Part shown: positions 1 to 8,598 of the stretch, one piece after another
Layout of the letters: each line of letters begins with the position of its first letter
Position numbering within the stretch: position 1 is the first letter of the stretch
DNA from: Acidimicrobiaceae bacterium
GTDB lineage: Bacteria > Actinomycetota > Acidimicrobiia > Acidimicrobiales > RAAP-2
Length of the DNA: 36,184 bases
Direction: 5' to 3'
NCBI GenBank assembly: GCA_027315045.1
Contig: DAHUZS010000093.1
Span: forward strand, 1 to 36,184
Notes under the pieces: model-generated
The model's input: only the letters and a program-made list of their open reading frames with translations
Told to the model about the DNA's origin: nothing
Database searches by the model: none
Program-made: the position numbers and the translations under genes

Positions 1-1
1 C

Positions 2-382
2 TACAAAGGCGACATCCTGCCCTACAAGGTGTCCATCGACGACAAGATCACGCGGGAAGCGGCCATGGCGGTCGGGGAGACCTCCGGCCAGGCCCGCCCG
101 CGCCGGCTCATCACTGCGGGCGGCGGTCGCCGTCGCCAGGACCAGGGTGAGCCGGGCAGCGTGGTCGAGGACGATGTCGAAGAGGGCACGGAAGAGCGCG
201 CGGAGGAGGAGGTCGAGGAGGCCCCGGTCGGCACTCCGGCCGAGCCTTCGGCCCGGGATCTCCTCGAGGAGCCGACCGAGCCCGACGAGCTCGAGCGTCG
301 TCTGGCCCAGGACGAGCAGATGGAGCGCCAGACCCGTCATGAGCACCACGAGGCGCCCCACTTCCGACGGGAGTCCGACTGA
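2..382 (+). CDS. rpsC: 30S ribosomal protein S3, C-terminal part (5' end outside window)
   Basis: The frame is open from the window edge and begins with [15 protein letters not shown], the conserved C-terminal domain of S3, a small-subunit protein at the mRNA entry channel that helps unwind mRNA. After about 40 conserved residues comes a non-canonical tail of roughly 85 residues rich in Glu and Asp (for example [10 protein letters not shown]), ending [12 protein letters not shown]3 normally stops soon after the conserved domain; extended acidic tails occur in some actinobacteria. It lies two bases upstream of rplP in the S10/spc order. The N-terminal KH domain is not in the window. Confidence 0.95.
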   Translation, partial: YKGDILPYKVSIDDKITREAAMAVGETSGQARPRRLITAGGGRRRQDQGEPGSVVEDDVEEGTEERAEEEVEEAPVGTPAEPSARDLLEEPTEPDELERRLAQDEQMERQTRHEHHEAPHFRRESD

Positions 383-384
383 CG

Positions 385-822
385 ATGTTGATGCCACGCA
401 AGGTCCAGCACCGCAAGCAACAGCGCGGCCGTCTCCGGGGCGTCGCCAAGGGCGGCACCACGATCACCTTCGGTGACTTCGGCATCCAGGCGACCGAACC
501 CGGCTGGATCACGGCACGTCAGATCGAGGCGGCCCGGATCGCGATGACCCGCCACGTCCGACGTGGCGGCAAGGTGTGGATCCGCATCTTCCCTGACAAG
601 CCGGTGACCCAGAAGCCGGCCGAGACTCGGATGGGATCGGGCAAGGGGAACCCGGAACACTGGGTGGCCGTGGTGCGCCCCGGTCGGATCCTCTTCGAGC
701 TCTCGGGAGTGGACGCCGAGCTGGCCCGTGCCGCCATGGAACGGGCCATCCAGAAGCTCCCGATCAAAGCCCGCTTCGTGGTTCGCCCCGGCGCGCACGG
801 TGCCTCCGAGGTGCAGGTCTGA
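385..822 (+). CDS. rplP: 50S ribosomal protein L16
   Basis: L16 sits near the A-site tRNA elbow and the peptidyl-transferase centre. The product has 145 residues, slightly longer than the usual 137-140. It opens [17 protein letters not shown] and contains the typical [22 protein letters not shown] and [12 protein letters not shown] segments, which identify it clearly. The ATG at 385 is two bases after the rpsC stop; the ATG at 391 would also keep the conserved PRK start, but the first one matches the family MLMPRK N-terminus. The stop overlaps the rpmC ATG (TGATG), implying translational coupling. Confidence 0.97.
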   Translation: MLMPRKVQHRKQQRGRLRGVAKGGTTITFGDFGIQATEPGWITARQIEAARIAMTRHVRRGGKVWIRIFPDKPVTQKPAETRMGSGKGNPEHWVAVVRPGRILFELSGVDAELARAAMERAIQKLPIKARFVVRPGAHGASEVQV

Positions 823-1451
823 TGACCAGGGCGGCCGAGTTCTACGGCATGGACGCGGACGAGCTGGCGCACCGCCTCGTCGAGGCAAGGCGCGAGCTGC
901 TCAACCTGCGGTTCCAGCTGGCCACCGGCCAACTGGACAACGTCGCTCAGATCAAGCAGGTGCGCCGCGACGTGGCTCGAGTCCTCACGGTGCTGCGTGA
1001 GATGGAGATCGCCGAGGCCGAAGGAATCGTCTTCGAAGCGCCGGCACCCAAACCCTCCCGGGAGCGGGCTCGCCAGCGCGACGAGGAACGGGCCGCGCTG
1101 GCGACGGCGGTCGAGGCCGAATTGGAGACCGACGTCGAGACCGAGGACGTCGTCGCCGAGGACGTCGTCGCCGAGGACGAGGAGCCGGACGAGGAGCTCT
1201 CGGTCGCCCGTGCACCCCGCACCCGGGAGCCCGAGCCCGAGCAGACGTCCGAGACGGTGGCCGAGGCCCTGACCGACGAGGCGGCCGGGTCCGAGGAGGC
1301 CGTCGAGGACGAAGACCTGGCCGAGGAGCCCGTGGCTCTTCGGGCCCGATCCCGCCTTCGGAGGGGCCGCAGGAGCGACGAGGCCGAGGAGACTCCTGCC
1401 CCCCGGGTCAGGGCCCGGCGGTCGCGCAAGGAGCCGGACGAGGAGCAGTGA
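822..1451 (+). CDS. rpmC: 50S ribosomal protein L29 with a ~140-residue charged C-terminal extension
   Basis: Residues 1-70 are a normal L29: a helical hairpin with ELAHRLVEARRELLNLRFQ and a C-terminal helix, a protein of the polypeptide exit-tunnel rim next to L23. L29 usually ends at 65-80 residues; this frame continues to 209. Residues about 85-165 are highly acidic and include a perfect 15-bp tandem duplication (1143-1157 and 1158-1172) encoding EDVVA twice. Residues about 165-205 are Arg-rich with acidic breaks (RARSRLRRGRRSDEAEE). The frame stays open and joins rpsQ by a TGATG overlap, so the extension looks genuinely translated rather than a run-on. Its function is unknown. Confidence 0.93.
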   Translation: MTRAAEFYGMDADELAHRLVEARRELLNLRFQLATGQLDNVAQIKQVRRDVARVLTVLREMEIAEAEGIVFEAPAPKPSRERARQRDEERAALATAVEAELETDVETEDVVAEDVVAEDEEPDEELSVARAPRTREPEPEQTSETVAEALTDEAAGSEEAVEDEDLAEEPVALRARSRLRRGRRSDEAEETPAPRVRARRSRKEPDEEQ

Positions 1452-1723
1452 TGGCACAAGAGACCGAGCCGAGACAGAATCGCCGAAAGGTCCGTGAAGG
1501 GATCGTCGTGTCGGACAGCATGCGTTCGACCGTCGTGGTCGCGGTCGTCGAGCGGGTTCGGCATCCCCGGTACGGCAAGACGGTGCAGCGGACCAAGCGG
1601 CTGTACGTCGACGACCCCGAGAACAACGCCAAGGTTGGTGACAGGGTGCGGGTGACCGAGACCCGACCGATCTCGAAGCTGAAGCGCTGGCGCCTGGCCG
1701 AGATCACGGAGCGGGCGAGATGA
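1451..1723 (+). CDS. rpsQ: 30S ribosomal protein S17
   Basis: S17 is an OB-fold primary 16S rRNA binder of the small-subunit body. The 90-residue product contains [19 protein letters not shown], then [19 protein letters not shown] and a [20 protein letters not shown] segment typical of the family. I chose the ATG at 1451, which overlaps the rpmC stop; a GTG directly before it (1448) would add one residue. A short charged N-terminus ([12 protein letters not shown]) precedes the fold. The stop overlaps the rplN ATG by four bases. Confidence 0.97.
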   Translation: MAQETEPRQNRRKVREGIVVSDSMRSTVVVAVVERVRHPRYGKTVQRTKRLYVDDPENNAKVGDRVRVTETRPISKLKRWRLAEITERAR

Positions 1724-2088
1724 TCCAGCAAGAGTCGAGATTGCGCGTCGCCGACAACTCCGGGGCGCGTGAGGTGCTTTGTATCCGGGTGCTCGGTGGC
1801 TCGCATCGGCGCTACGCCAGCATCGGCGACATCTTCGTCGCCACAGTGAAGGACGCCATTCCCGGTGCGGCCGTCAAGAAGGGCGACGTCGTCCGGTGCG
1901 TCGTGGTCCGGACCAAGAAGGAGAAGCGCCGCCCCGACGGCAGCTACATCCGTTTCGACGAGAACGCGGCTGTGCTCATCAATGACCAGCAGCAGCCGCG
2001 CGGGACCCGCATCTTTGGCCCGGTCGGCCGAGAGCTGCGGGACAAGCGGTTCATGAGGATCGTCTCGCTCGCACCGGAGGTCCTGTGA
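1720..2088 (+). CDS. rplN: 50S ribosomal protein L14
   Basis: L14 lies at the subunit interface and contacts 16S rRNA helix 14 and L19. The 122-residue product has the full family length and begins [19 protein letters not shown]. It carries [20 protein letters not shown], the [19 protein letters not shown] block and the terminal [12 protein letters not shown]. The ATG overlaps the rpsQ stop (ATGA), and the stop overlaps the start of rplX. Nothing in it is unusual. Confidence 0.98.
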   Translation: MIQQESRLRVADNSGAREVLCIRVLGGSHRRYASIGDIFVATVKDAIPGAAVKKGDVVRCVVVRTKKEKRRPDGSYIRFDENAAVLINDQQQPRGTRIFGPVGRELRDKRFMRIVSLAPEVL

Positions 2089-2396
2089 TGAGGATCCGCA
2101 AGGGAGATCGCGTGGTGGTCCGGTCAGGCAAGCACCGGGGACAGCGAGGGGAGGTCGTCCGGACCGTCCCCACGGAGAACAAGGTCGTCCTCGACGGAGT
2201 GAACGTGGCCAAACGGCACACCAAGCCGCGTCGGGCGACGATGCAGGGGGGCATCATTGACAAGTTCATGCCGATGTCGGCCTCGGCCGTCTCGGTGTGG
2301 TGCAACTCCCACGGTGGCCCCGCCCGGATCGGGTTCGAGTTCGACGAGCACGGCGAGAAGGTACGCGTGTGCAGGAAGTGCGGGTCGGAGCTGTGA
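2088..2396 (+). CDS. rplX: 50S ribosomal protein L24, zinc-ribbon-like variant
   Basis: L24 is an early-assembly protein near the exit tunnel. The N-terminal KOW domain ([19 protein letters not shown]) is clear in this 102-residue product. The C-terminal half has C72, H75, C95 and C98 in a CNSH...CRKC arrangement. Many bacterial L24 proteins carry CPKC...CKKC at these places; here His replaces one Cys, still a plausible zinc site. The ATG at 2088 is preceded by GGAGG at 2076-2080 with ideal spacing; a GTG at 2085 is the only other nearby in-frame start. It ends in a GTGA overlap with rplE. Confidence 0.95.
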   Translation: MRIRKGDRVVVRSGKHRGQRGEVVRTVPTENKVVLDGVNVAKRHTKPRRATMQGGIIDKFMPMSASAVSVWCNSHGGPARIGFEFDEHGEKVRVCRKCGSEL

Positions 2397-3028
2397 GCGC
2401 CGACCAATCCACGGAGAACGAGGCGGTGCAGAAACGTGCCGGTGGCCCGGACGCGCCCGGCACCAACGGTGGACGTCCGCGCCCGCGCCTGAAGGAGCGG
2501 TACCTCGCGGAGATCCGGCCTGGGCTCCAGGCCGAGCTCGGGCTGGCCAACGTCATGCAGGTCCCCAAGCTCGAGAAGATCGTGCTCAACATGGGGGTGG
2601 GGCGCGCCACCCAGCAGCCTTCCCTCATCGAGGGTGCCCAACGGGACCTCGAGGTGATCTCGGGGCAGAAGCCCGTGGTGACGAGGGCCAAGAAATCCAT
2701 CGCCGGGTTCAAGGTCCGGGAGGGGAATGCCATCGGGGTCAAGGTGACCATCCGTGGCGACCGGGCCTGGGAGTTCCTGGACCGATTGATCAGCATCACC
2801 ATCCCCAGGGTGCGCGACTTCCGGGGGCTCTCACCGCGCTCGTTCGACGGCAACGGCAACTACACCTTCGGGGTGACCGAGCAGCTGATCTTTCCCGAGA
2901 TCGACTACGACCGCGTCGATTCGGTACGGGGAATGGACATCACGATCGTCACCACCGCTCACGACGACGACGGGGGTCGCGCCTTCCTTCGGGCGTTCGG
3001 CTTCCCGTTCCGACAGGAGACTCGATAG
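2393..3028 (+). CDS. rplE: 50S ribosomal protein L5 with N-terminal extension
   Basis: L5 binds 5S rRNA and contacts P-site tRNA and S13. The core starts at [17 protein letters not shown] and contains [33 protein letters not shown] and the [15 protein letters not shown] block. From the GTG at 2393, which overlaps the rplX stop, the protein has 211 residues, about 25-30 more than usual; the extra part is a polar N-terminus ([19 protein letters not shown]). An in-frame GTG at 2426, about nine bases after a GGAG, would remove 11 of these residues and is a fair alternative start. Confidence 0.95.
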   Translation: MSADQSTENEAVQKRAGGPDAPGTNGGRPRPRLKERYLAEIRPGLQAELGLANVMQVPKLEKIVLNMGVGRATQQPSLIEGAQRDLEVISGQKPVVTRAKKSIAGFKVREGNAIGVKVTIRGDRAWEFLDRLISITIPRVRDFRGLSPRSFDGNGNYTFGVTEQLIFPEIDYDRVDSVRGMDITIVTTAHDDDGGRAFLRAFGFPFRQETR

Positions 3029-3033
3029 GCAAC

Positions 3034-3219
3034 ATGGCGAAGAAGGCACTCATCCAAAAGCAGCAACGGATCCCGAAGTTCAAGGTGCGGGCGTACACCC
3101 GGTGCCAGCGATGCGGGCGGCCCAAGGCCGTCTTCCGCAAGTTCGGTCTGTGCCGAATCTGCCTACGGACCATGGTCCACGCGGGCGAGGTGCCAGGCGT
3201 GACCAAGTCGAGCTGGTGA
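3034..3219 (+). CDS. rpsN: 30S ribosomal protein S14, zinc-binding short form (type Z)
   Basis: S14 belongs to the small-subunit head. The 61-residue product is the short zinc-containing form, with C24-x2-C27 and C40-x2-C43 ([20 protein letters not shown]). It begins [21 protein letters not shown] and ends VTKSSW, as the family does. The ATG is five bases after the rplE stop, in its standard spc-operon place. The long zinc-free paralogue, which some actinobacteria express when zinc is scarce, is not in this window. Confidence 0.97.
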   Translation: MAKKALIQKQQRIPKFKVRAYTRCQRCGRPKAVFRKFGLCRICLRTMVHAGEVPGVTKSSW

Positions 3220-3232
3220 GGGAGGTGGCGTC

Positions 3233-3637
3233 ATGACCATGACCGACCCGATCGCCGACATGCTCACCAGGATCCGGAACGCCAACTCGGCCCAGTTCGA
3301 CACGGTGAAGATGCCCGGTTCCAAGCTCAAGGAGGCACTGGCCGCCATCTTGGAGAAGGAGGGGTACATCGCCGGTTATTCGGTTTCCGAGAGCCAGGGC
3401 AAGCCGGGCTCGACGCTCGAGATCGTCATGAAGTACGCGCCGGACCGGTCCCGCACCATCGCTGGGATCAAGCGGATCTCCAAGCCCGGGCTTCGGATCT
3501 ACGCCCAGGCCGACCGGATCCCGCGGGTCCTGGGGGGCGTCGGGGTGGCGGTCGTATCGACCAGCCACGGCCTCATGACCGATCGCGAGGCGCGCCGGCA
3601 CCACCTGGGCGGGGAGGTGCTCTGCTATGTCTGGTGA
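3233..3637 (+). CDS. rpsH: 30S ribosomal protein S8
   Basis: S8 is a primary 16S rRNA binder that organises the central domain. The 134-residue product begins [20 protein letters not shown] and includes [24 protein letters not shown]-like [14 protein letters not shown] and the terminal [15 protein letters not shown]...GGEVLCYVW, all diagnostic. A GGAGGTGG purine tract at 3220-3228 gives the ribosome binding site for the ATG at 3233. In E. coli S8 represses this operon; no such target was established here. Confidence 0.98.
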   Translation: MTMTDPIADMLTRIRNANSAQFDTVKMPGSKLKEALAAILEKEGYIAGYSVSESQGKPGSTLEIVMKYAPDRSRTIAGIKRISKPGLRIYAQADRIPRVLGGVGVAVVSTSHGLMTDREARRHHLGGEVLCYVW

Positions 3638-3676
3638 CCGAGAAGCCCGGAGGGCTCCGATCGAAGGAGGCCGCTG

Positions 3677-4216
3677 ATGTCGCGCGTCGGGCGGAATCCG
3701 ATCCCGCTGCCCGTCGGAGTGGCGGTCACGTTGGACGACCGATCGGTGGTGGTCAAGGGCCCCCAGGGCACCCTCGCGCGGTCGCTGCCGGCTGCGATCA
3801 AGGTGAGCCAGGACGGTGACGTGCTCAACGTCACCCGTCCAAACGACGAGCGGACCAACCGGGCCCTCCACGGGCTGACCAGAACCCTGGTCGCCAACAT
3901 GGTGACCGGCGTGACCGAGGGCTTCGTCAAGGAGCTCGAGATCGTGGGGGTCGGCTATCGGGCGAACGCCCAAGGGCCCGACGCGCTCGAGCTCAGCCTG
4001 GGGTTCTCCCATCCGGTCCGGGTCAACGCCCCTGAAGGGATCACCTTCGAGGTCCCCACCCCGACCCGGATCATCGTGCGGGGCATCGACAAGGAGAAGG
4101 TCGGCCAGGTGGCCGCAGACATTCGCAAGATCCGCAAGCCCGAGCCCTACAAGGGCAAGGGGGTGCGCTACGCCGGGGAGCGGGTCCTGCGCAAGGCCGG
4201 AAAGGCGGCGAAGTGA
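3677..4216 (+). CDS. rplF: 50S ribosomal protein L6
   Basis: L6 lies at the base of the L7/L12 stalk near the factor-binding site. The 179-residue product has the two repeated alpha/beta domains and begins [19 protein letters not shown]. It carries [38 protein letters not shown] and the C-terminal [16 protein letters not shown] motif. AAGGAGG at 3664-3670 precedes the ATG. The 39-base gap before it is one of the longer ones in this operon and contains only a short 5-bp hairpin. It ends in a GTGA overlap with rplR. Confidence 0.98.
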   Translation: MSRVGRNPIPLPVGVAVTLDDRSVVVKGPQGTLARSLPAAIKVSQDGDVLNVTRPNDERTNRALHGLTRTLVANMVTGVTEGFVKELEIVGVGYRANAQGPDALELSLGFSHPVRVNAPEGITFEVPTPTRIIVRGIDKEKVGQVAADIRKIRKPEPYKGKGVRYAGERVLRKAGKAAK

Positions 4217-4590
4217 CCACGAAGTCGGCGAACGTCCGGCGGCTGCGCATCCGCCGGCATGCCCGGGTCCGGGACAAGGTCGCCGGCACGGCCGAGCGTC
4301 CGCGCCTCGCCGTGAGCCGTTCGCGCCGGCACATCTCGGCCCAGGTCATCGATGACAGCTCGGCCCGCACGTTGGTGGCTGCCTCGAGCGTCGAAGCCGA
4401 TCTGCGGCGCTCGCTCGGTCAGGGCGGGGGCGGGAACGTGACCGGCGCCCAGGCGGTCGGGAAACTGTTGGCCGAGCGGGCCAAGGAGGCCGGGATCGGT
4501 CGGGTTGTCTTCGATCGGGGCGGCTTCGCCTACCACGGACGGGTGGCGGCGCTCGCCGACGCCGCCCGGGAAGAGGGACTGGAGTTCTAG
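4213..4590 (+). CDS. rplR: 50S ribosomal protein L18
   Basis: L18 binds 5S rRNA and carries it, with L5, to the central protuberance. The product has 125 residues: a basic N-terminus ([16 protein letters not shown]), then [28 protein letters not shown] and the C-terminal [21 protein letters not shown] block, followed by the usual AREEGLEF end. It starts with GTG overlapping the rplF stop, and rpsE begins at the very next base after its stop. Confidence 0.97.
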   Translation: MTTKSANVRRLRIRRHARVRDKVAGTAERPRLAVSRSRRHISAQVIDDSSARTLVAASSVEADLRRSLGQGGGGNVTGAQAVGKLLAERAKEAGIGRVVFDRGGFAYHGRVAALADAAREEGLEF

Positions 4591-5139
4591 GTGCCGGAGA
4601 CCCAATACGAAGAACGCACCATCAAGGTGAACCGGGTGGCCAAGGTCGTCAAGGGCGGCCGGCGGTTCTCCTTCACCGCGCTCATGGTGGTCGGCGACGG
4701 CAACGGCCGGGTCGGGCTGGGCTACGGGAAGGCCAAGGAGGCCGGCCTGGCGGTCCAGAAGGGCATCGAGGAGGCGCGCAAGAACATCTTCGAGGTGGCC
4801 CTCGCGGGCTCGACGATCGTCCACCCGGTGATCGGGGAGAGCGGAGCGGGACGGGTCATGCTGAAGCCGGCGGCACCCGGGACCGGGGTGATCGCCGGCG
4901 GGGCGGCTCGGCACATCCTCGAGATGGCCGGGATCCGCGACGTGCTCGCCAAGTCGCTCGGGTCCTCCAACGGGATCAACGTGGCCCATGCCACCATCGC
5001 TGGCCTGAAGAGCCTGCGCCGGCCGGACCAGATCGCCGACCTGCGGGGCAAGCAGCCCGACGAGGTCGTCCCCGGGGGCGTGCTCCGCTCCTACCGTGAG
5101 CGCCGCCGGGAGACCGAGCTCTATGCAGAGGGAGGCTGA
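4591..5139 (+). CDS. rpsE: 30S ribosomal protein S5
   Basis: S5 contributes to mRNA unwinding and decoding fidelity in the small subunit. The 182-residue product has the double-stranded-RNA-binding domain first ([39 protein letters not shown]) and then the S5 fold with [20 protein letters not shown] and [15 protein letters not shown]. It starts with GTG immediately after the rplR stop. The C-terminus ([15 protein letters not shown]) is slightly longer than in E. coli. It is followed two bases later by rpmD. Confidence 0.97.
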   Translation: MPETQYEERTIKVNRVAKVVKGGRRFSFTALMVVGDGNGRVGLGYGKAKEAGLAVQKGIEEARKNIFEVALAGSTIVHPVIGESGAGRVMLKPAAPGTGVIAGGAARHILEMAGIRDVLAKSLGSSNGINVAHATIAGLKSLRRPDQIADLRGKQPDEVVPGGVLRSYRERRRETELYAEGG

Positions 5140-5141
5140 GC

Positions 5142-5357
5142 GTGCCGTCGACCAGGAAGGCCGATGCGCCCGGTACCCTGCTCCGGGTCACCCAGGTGCG
5201 CTCGGCCATCGGTTCGAAGCCCAAGCACCGGGGGACGTTGAGAGCGCTGGGGCTCCGGGGGATCGGCCAGGTCAATGATCTGCCGGATCGTCCCGAGATC
5301 CGGGGCATGCTGGCCCGGGTGCCCCATCTGGTCAGGGTCGAGGAGGTGAAGCCGTGA
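5142..5357 (+). CDS. rpmD: 50S ribosomal protein L30
   Basis: L30 is a small large-subunit protein present in most but not all bacteria. The 71-residue product is about ten residues longer than usual at the N-terminus (PSTRKADAPG) before the fold begins at TLLRVTQVRSAIGSKPKHRG. The conserved GLRGIGQVNDLPDRPEIRGM segment follows. The GTG at 5142 has GGAGG at 5131-5135 in front of it. The stop overlaps the GTG of rplO. Confidence 0.95.
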   Translation: MPSTRKADAPGTLLRVTQVRSAIGSKPKHRGTLRALGLRGIGQVNDLPDRPEIRGMLARVPHLVRVEEVKP

Positions 5358-5842
5358 AACTGCACGAGATCGCGCCGCCCCAGGGGGCTCGCAAGGCCCG
5401 CCAACGGGTCGGCCGCGGGATCGGCGGCAAGGGCGGGAAGACGGCCGGTCGGGGGAGCAAGGGCCAGCGGGCCCGGGACACCGTGCCGCTCGGTTTCGAG
5501 GGCGGCCAGCTTCCGCTCATGCAGGCAATCCCCAAGCTCCGGGGGTTCAAGAACCCGTTCCGGGTCGCCTACACCCCGGTCAACCTCGACGCCATCGAGG
5601 CGTTGGGTCGCGACGAGGTGGACCCCGACGTCCTGGTCGGGGCGGGTCTGCTGCGCAAGGGGGCCATGGTCAAGGTGCTCGGCGGCGGCGAGCTGTCCCG
5701 GGCCGTCCGGGTGCGCGCCCACGCGTTCTCCGGCCCGGCGCTGGACGCGATCACCGCCGCCGGGGGTAGCGTCGAAGTGGTTCCACCGCCGTTCGGGCAC
5801 GGCCGCCCGCCGGCCCGGGGCAACGCCCTGAGCAACCGGTAG
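5354..5842 (+). CDS. rplO: 50S ribosomal protein L15
   Basis: L15 is a late-assembly protein of the large subunit with a long basic N-terminal extension threading through rRNA. That extension is plain here: RVGRGIGGKGGKTAGRGSKG. The globular part includes GFEGGQLPLMQAIPKLRGF and VKVLGGGELSRAVRVRAHAF. The product has 162 residues, a little over the family average because of a C-terminal GHGRPPARGNALSNR tail. It starts with GTG overlapping rpmD by four bases and precedes secY, the usual order. Confidence 0.97.
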   Translation: MKLHEIAPPQGARKARQRVGRGIGGKGGKTAGRGSKGQRARDTVPLGFEGGQLPLMQAIPKLRGFKNPFRVAYTPVNLDAIEALGRDEVDPDVLVGAGLLRKGAMVKVLGGGELSRAVRVRAHAFSGPALDAITAAGGSVEVVPPPFGHGRPPARGNALSNR

Positions 5843-5870
5843 GGCCGGGGCCGGCGGGGGCGACGAGGAC

Positions 5871-7157
5871 ATGCTCACCAGACTCGGCAACATCTTCCGG
5901 GTACCGGACCTGCGCAACAAGGTCCTGTTCACCCTGTTCGTTATCGCGCTCTACCAGCTCGGTGCGAACGTCCCAGTCCCCGGCGTCAGCTTCGCCGCCG
6001 TCCAGCGACTCCAGCACCAGGCGGGATCCTCGGGGGTGCTCGGGTTCTTGAACCTGTTCTCGGGCGGTGCCCTCGTCCGCCTGGCCATCTTCGGGCTGGG
6101 GGTCATGCCCTACATCACCAGCTCGATCATCATCCAGCTGCTCTCCACGGTGATCCCCAAGCTCGAGGAATGGCGCGACCAGGGGGCGGTGGGGCAGAAG
6201 AAGATCACCCAGACGACGCGGTACCTGACGGTGGCCCTGGCGCTGATGCAGTCGACCGGCCTGGTCTACGCCTTCCACGGGCACGACCAGAGCCTGCTCG
6301 GGGTGTCGATCGACCTGATCCCCAAGTTCACGGTGCCCCTGGCGGCATTCATGGTCCTGTGCCTGACCGCCGGCACCGCCTTCGTCATGTGGTTGGCCGA
6401 GCTGATCACCCAGCGTGGGATCGGCCAGGGGATGTCGATCCTGATCTTCGCCAACGTGGTCGCCTCCATCCCCTCGGGGGGCAAGGCCATCTACCAGGAG
6501 GGCGGGTCGGGCAAGTTCTTCACCATCCTCGTGGTGTCCATCGTGCTCCTGGTGGTCATCGTCTTCATGGACCAGGGACAACGGCGGATCCCGGTCACCT
6601 TCGCCAAACGGGTGGTCGGGCGCCGCATGTACGGGGGATCCAGCACCTACATCCCGCTCAAGGTGAACCAGTCCGGCGTGATCCCGATCATCTTCGCCAG
6701 CTCGGTGCTCTACATCCCGGTGCTGTTCTCCAACGTCATCCCCTGGCACGGGTTCCAGAATTTCGTCCGCACCAATATCCAGCCCACGGCGAAGATCTAC
6801 ATCGGCCTCTACTTCCTTTTGATCCTGGCCTTCACGTTCTTCTACGTCTACGTGGCGTTCGACCCGCACCAGCAGGCCGACATCATCCGCAAGCAGGGCG
6901 GGTTCGTCCCCGGGATCCGGCCCGGGCCGCCGACCGAGCGGTACTTCGCACACATTCTGAGCCGCATCACCGTGGTGGGGGCGGCCTTCCTGGGCATCGT
7001 GGCGGTCGTTCCGTCCCTCCTCATGTCGCTGTGGCATCTCAACGCCTTCCCCTTCTACGGCACGACGCTTCTGATCGCGGTCGGGGTGGCGCTCGAGACC
7101 ATGCGGCAGATCGACAGCCAGCTGATGATGCGTAACTACGAAGGCTTCCTCAAGTAG
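5871..7157 (+). CDS. secY: Protein translocase subunit SecY
   Basis: SecY is the channel of the Sec translocon, through which secreted proteins cross and membrane proteins enter the cytoplasmic membrane. The 428-residue product has the ten hydrophobic segments expected. Landmarks are the N-terminal FRVPDLRNKVLFTLFVIALY, plug/TM2 region with GLGVMPYITSSIIIQLL, the GIGQGMSILIFANVVA segment, and the C5/C6 loop motif KQGGFVPGIRPGPPTERYF. The ATG is 28 bases after rplO. It is followed by adk and map as in most spc operons. Confidence 0.98.
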   Translation: MLTRLGNIFRVPDLRNKVLFTLFVIALYQLGANVPVPGVSFAAVQRLQHQAGSSGVLGFLNLFSGGALVRLAIFGLGVMPYITSSIIIQLLSTVIPKLEEWRDQGAVGQKKITQTTRYLTVALALMQSTGLVYAFHGHDQSLLGVSIDLIPKFTVPLAAFMVLCLTAGTAFVMWLAELITQRGIGQGMSILIFANVVASIPSGGKAIYQEGGSGKFFTILVVSIVLLVVIVFMDQGQRRIPVTFAKRVVGRRMYGGSSTYIPLKVNQSGVIPIIFASSVLYIPVLFSNVIPWHGFQNFVRTNIQPTAKIYIGLYFLLILAFTFFYVYVAFDPHQQADIIRKQGGFVPGIRPGPPTERYFAHILSRITVVGAAFLGIVAVVPSLLMSLWHLNAFPFYGTTLLIAVGVALETMRQIDSQLMMRNYEGFLK

Positions 7158-7161
7158 GCGA

Positions 7162-7851
7162 GTGGTCTCCGGCGTCCGACTCGTGGTCCTTGGCAAGCAG
7201 GGGGCCGGCAAGGGCACGCAGTGCACGCGGCTCTCCCACCACTACGTGGTGCCGCACGTCTCCACTGGCGACATGCTGCGAGCGGCGGTGAAGTCCCGCA
7301 CCCAACTCGGACTCCGAGCCCAGGAGCTGATGGACCAGGGGGAGCTGGTCCCCGACCAGCTCATCATGGAGATGGTGGGCCAGCGTCTGGCCCACGCCGA
7401 CGCCCGCTCCCGAGGCTTCGTCCTCGACGGCGCGCCGCGCACCCTGAGCCAGGCCAAGATGCTCGACGAGGTCCTGGCCCCGGATCTCCTGGACCTGGTC
7501 ATCGACCTCGACGTCCCCACGCAGGTGGTGCTGCGGCGGCTGGCAGCACGGCGGGTGTGCGTCGACTGTGGGACCAACTACTCGGTGTCCCAGCCACCCC
7601 TCATCCGGGGGACCTGTGACATCTGCGGCGGCGAGGTGGTCCAGCGGGAGGACGACACCGAGGACGCCATCCAACGGCGCCTGGAGCTCTACCAGCGCCA
7701 GACCAAGCCGCTCCTCGACTTCTACGGCCAGGCCGACCTCCTAGTCCGGGTGAACGGCTCGGGTTCGGCGGATCTGGTCACCCGGCGGGCGATCCGGGCC
7801 ATCGACACCGCGCTGGCCCGCCGGGGCCGGCCGCCTTCCGAGGGTGTCTGA
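7162..7851 (+). CDS. adk: Adenylate kinase, zinc-LID form
   Basis: The enzyme interconverts ATP + AMP and 2 ADP. The 229-residue product has a P-loop at residues 11-19 (GKQGAGKGT), the NMP-binding STGDMLR, FVLDGAPRT at 86-94 and a LID domain with C133, C136, C152 and C155 placed for one structural zinc. Two details differ from the commonest sequences: KQ replaces PP in the P-loop, and Ala replaces Phe in the DGFPR motif. Neither removes a catalytic residue. It starts with GTG four bases after secY and ends in a TGATG overlap with map. Confidence 0.95.
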   Translation: MVSGVRLVVLGKQGAGKGTQCTRLSHHYVVPHVSTGDMLRAAVKSRTQLGLRAQELMDQGELVPDQLIMEMVGQRLAHADARSRGFVLDGAPRTLSQAKMLDEVLAPDLLDLVIDLDVPTQVVLRRLAARRVCVDCGTNYSVSQPPLIRGTCDICGGEVVQREDDTEDAIQRRLELYQRQTKPLLDFYGQADLLVRVNGSGSADLVTRRAIRAIDTALARRGRPPSEGV

Positions 7852-8597
7852 TGCGACGGAACGCCGAAGAACTGGCCAAGATGCGCCGGGCGGGCAGGGT
7901 CGTGGCCGAGATGCATGCGGTGGCACGCGAGGTGGCCAAACCCGGGGTGACCACCGCCGAAATCGACGCCGCTGCCCGTCGGGTCCTCGAGCGACGGGGT
8001 GCCGCGTCGAACTTCCTCCACTACGGCTACCCCCCCTTCCCCGCCGTGATCTGCACCTCGCGCAACGCCAAGATCGTCCACGGAATCCCCGGCCCCGAGG
8101 TCCTCGAGGAAGGCGACATCCTCTCGATCGACTGCGGGGCGATCGTCGATGGCTACCACGGGGACGCCGCCTTCACCATGCCCATCGGGCGGGTCTCGGC
8201 CGAGGCCACACGACTGATCGCGGCGACCGAAGCGTCGCTCATGGCCGGCATCGAGCAGATGACCGTGGGCAACCGGCTGCACGAGATCGGCCGGGCCGTC
8301 CAACGGGTGGCCGAGGACGCCGGCTTCTCGGTCGTGCGGGAGTACGTCGGGCACGCCATCGGGACCGCCATGCACGAGCAGCCCCAGGTGCCCAACTACT
8401 GGCCCGGGACACCGGGCCCGACGCTCAAGTCGGGGATGGTCTTCGCCGTGGAGCCGATGGTGAACGCCGGGCTGCCCGAGACGAAGGTCCTCGACGACCA
8501 CTGGACGGTGGTGACGGCCGACGGCTCGCTCTCGGCGCATTTCGAGCACACGATCGCGGTGACGGCCGACGGTCCCGAGGTGTTTACGGTCCCCTGA
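7851..8597 (+). CDS. map: Methionine aminopeptidase, type I
   Basis: This metalloenzyme removes the initiator methionine from nascent proteins. The 248-residue product keeps the five metal ligands at near-E. coli spacing: D94 (LSIDCG), D105 (GYHGDAA), H168 (YVGHAIG), E201 (VEPM) and E232 (FEHT). H77 in the KIVHGIP motif is the substrate-contacting His. There is no N-terminal zinc-finger extension. Start and adk stop overlap (TGATG). In most actinobacteria infA follows directly; here the next 4.3 kb are foreign to the operon. Confidence 0.97.
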   Translation: MRRNAEELAKMRRAGRVVAEMHAVAREVAKPGVTTAEIDAAARRVLERRGAASNFLHYGYPPFPAVICTSRNAKIVHGIPGPEVLEEGDILSIDCGAIVDGYHGDAAFTMPIGRVSAEATRLIAATEASLMAGIEQMTVGNRLHEIGRAVQRVAEDAGFSVVREYVGHAIGTAMHEQPQVPNYWPGTPGPTLKSGMVFAVEPMVNAGLPETKVLDDHWTVVTADGSLSAHFEHTIAVTADGPEVFTVP

Positions 8598-8598
8598 T

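Noticed and set aside
3644-3656. 5-bp hairpin AGCCC/GGGCT between rpsH and rplF as a regulatory element
   Set aside because: Too short and in GC-rich DNA, where such stems arise often by chance; no S8 target features.
5751-7226. A 491-residue minus-strand open frame opposite secY
   Set aside because: Its composition (His/Asp/Gly/Arg-rich, no domains) is the usual antisense shadow of a GC-rich gene, and secY on the + strand is certain.
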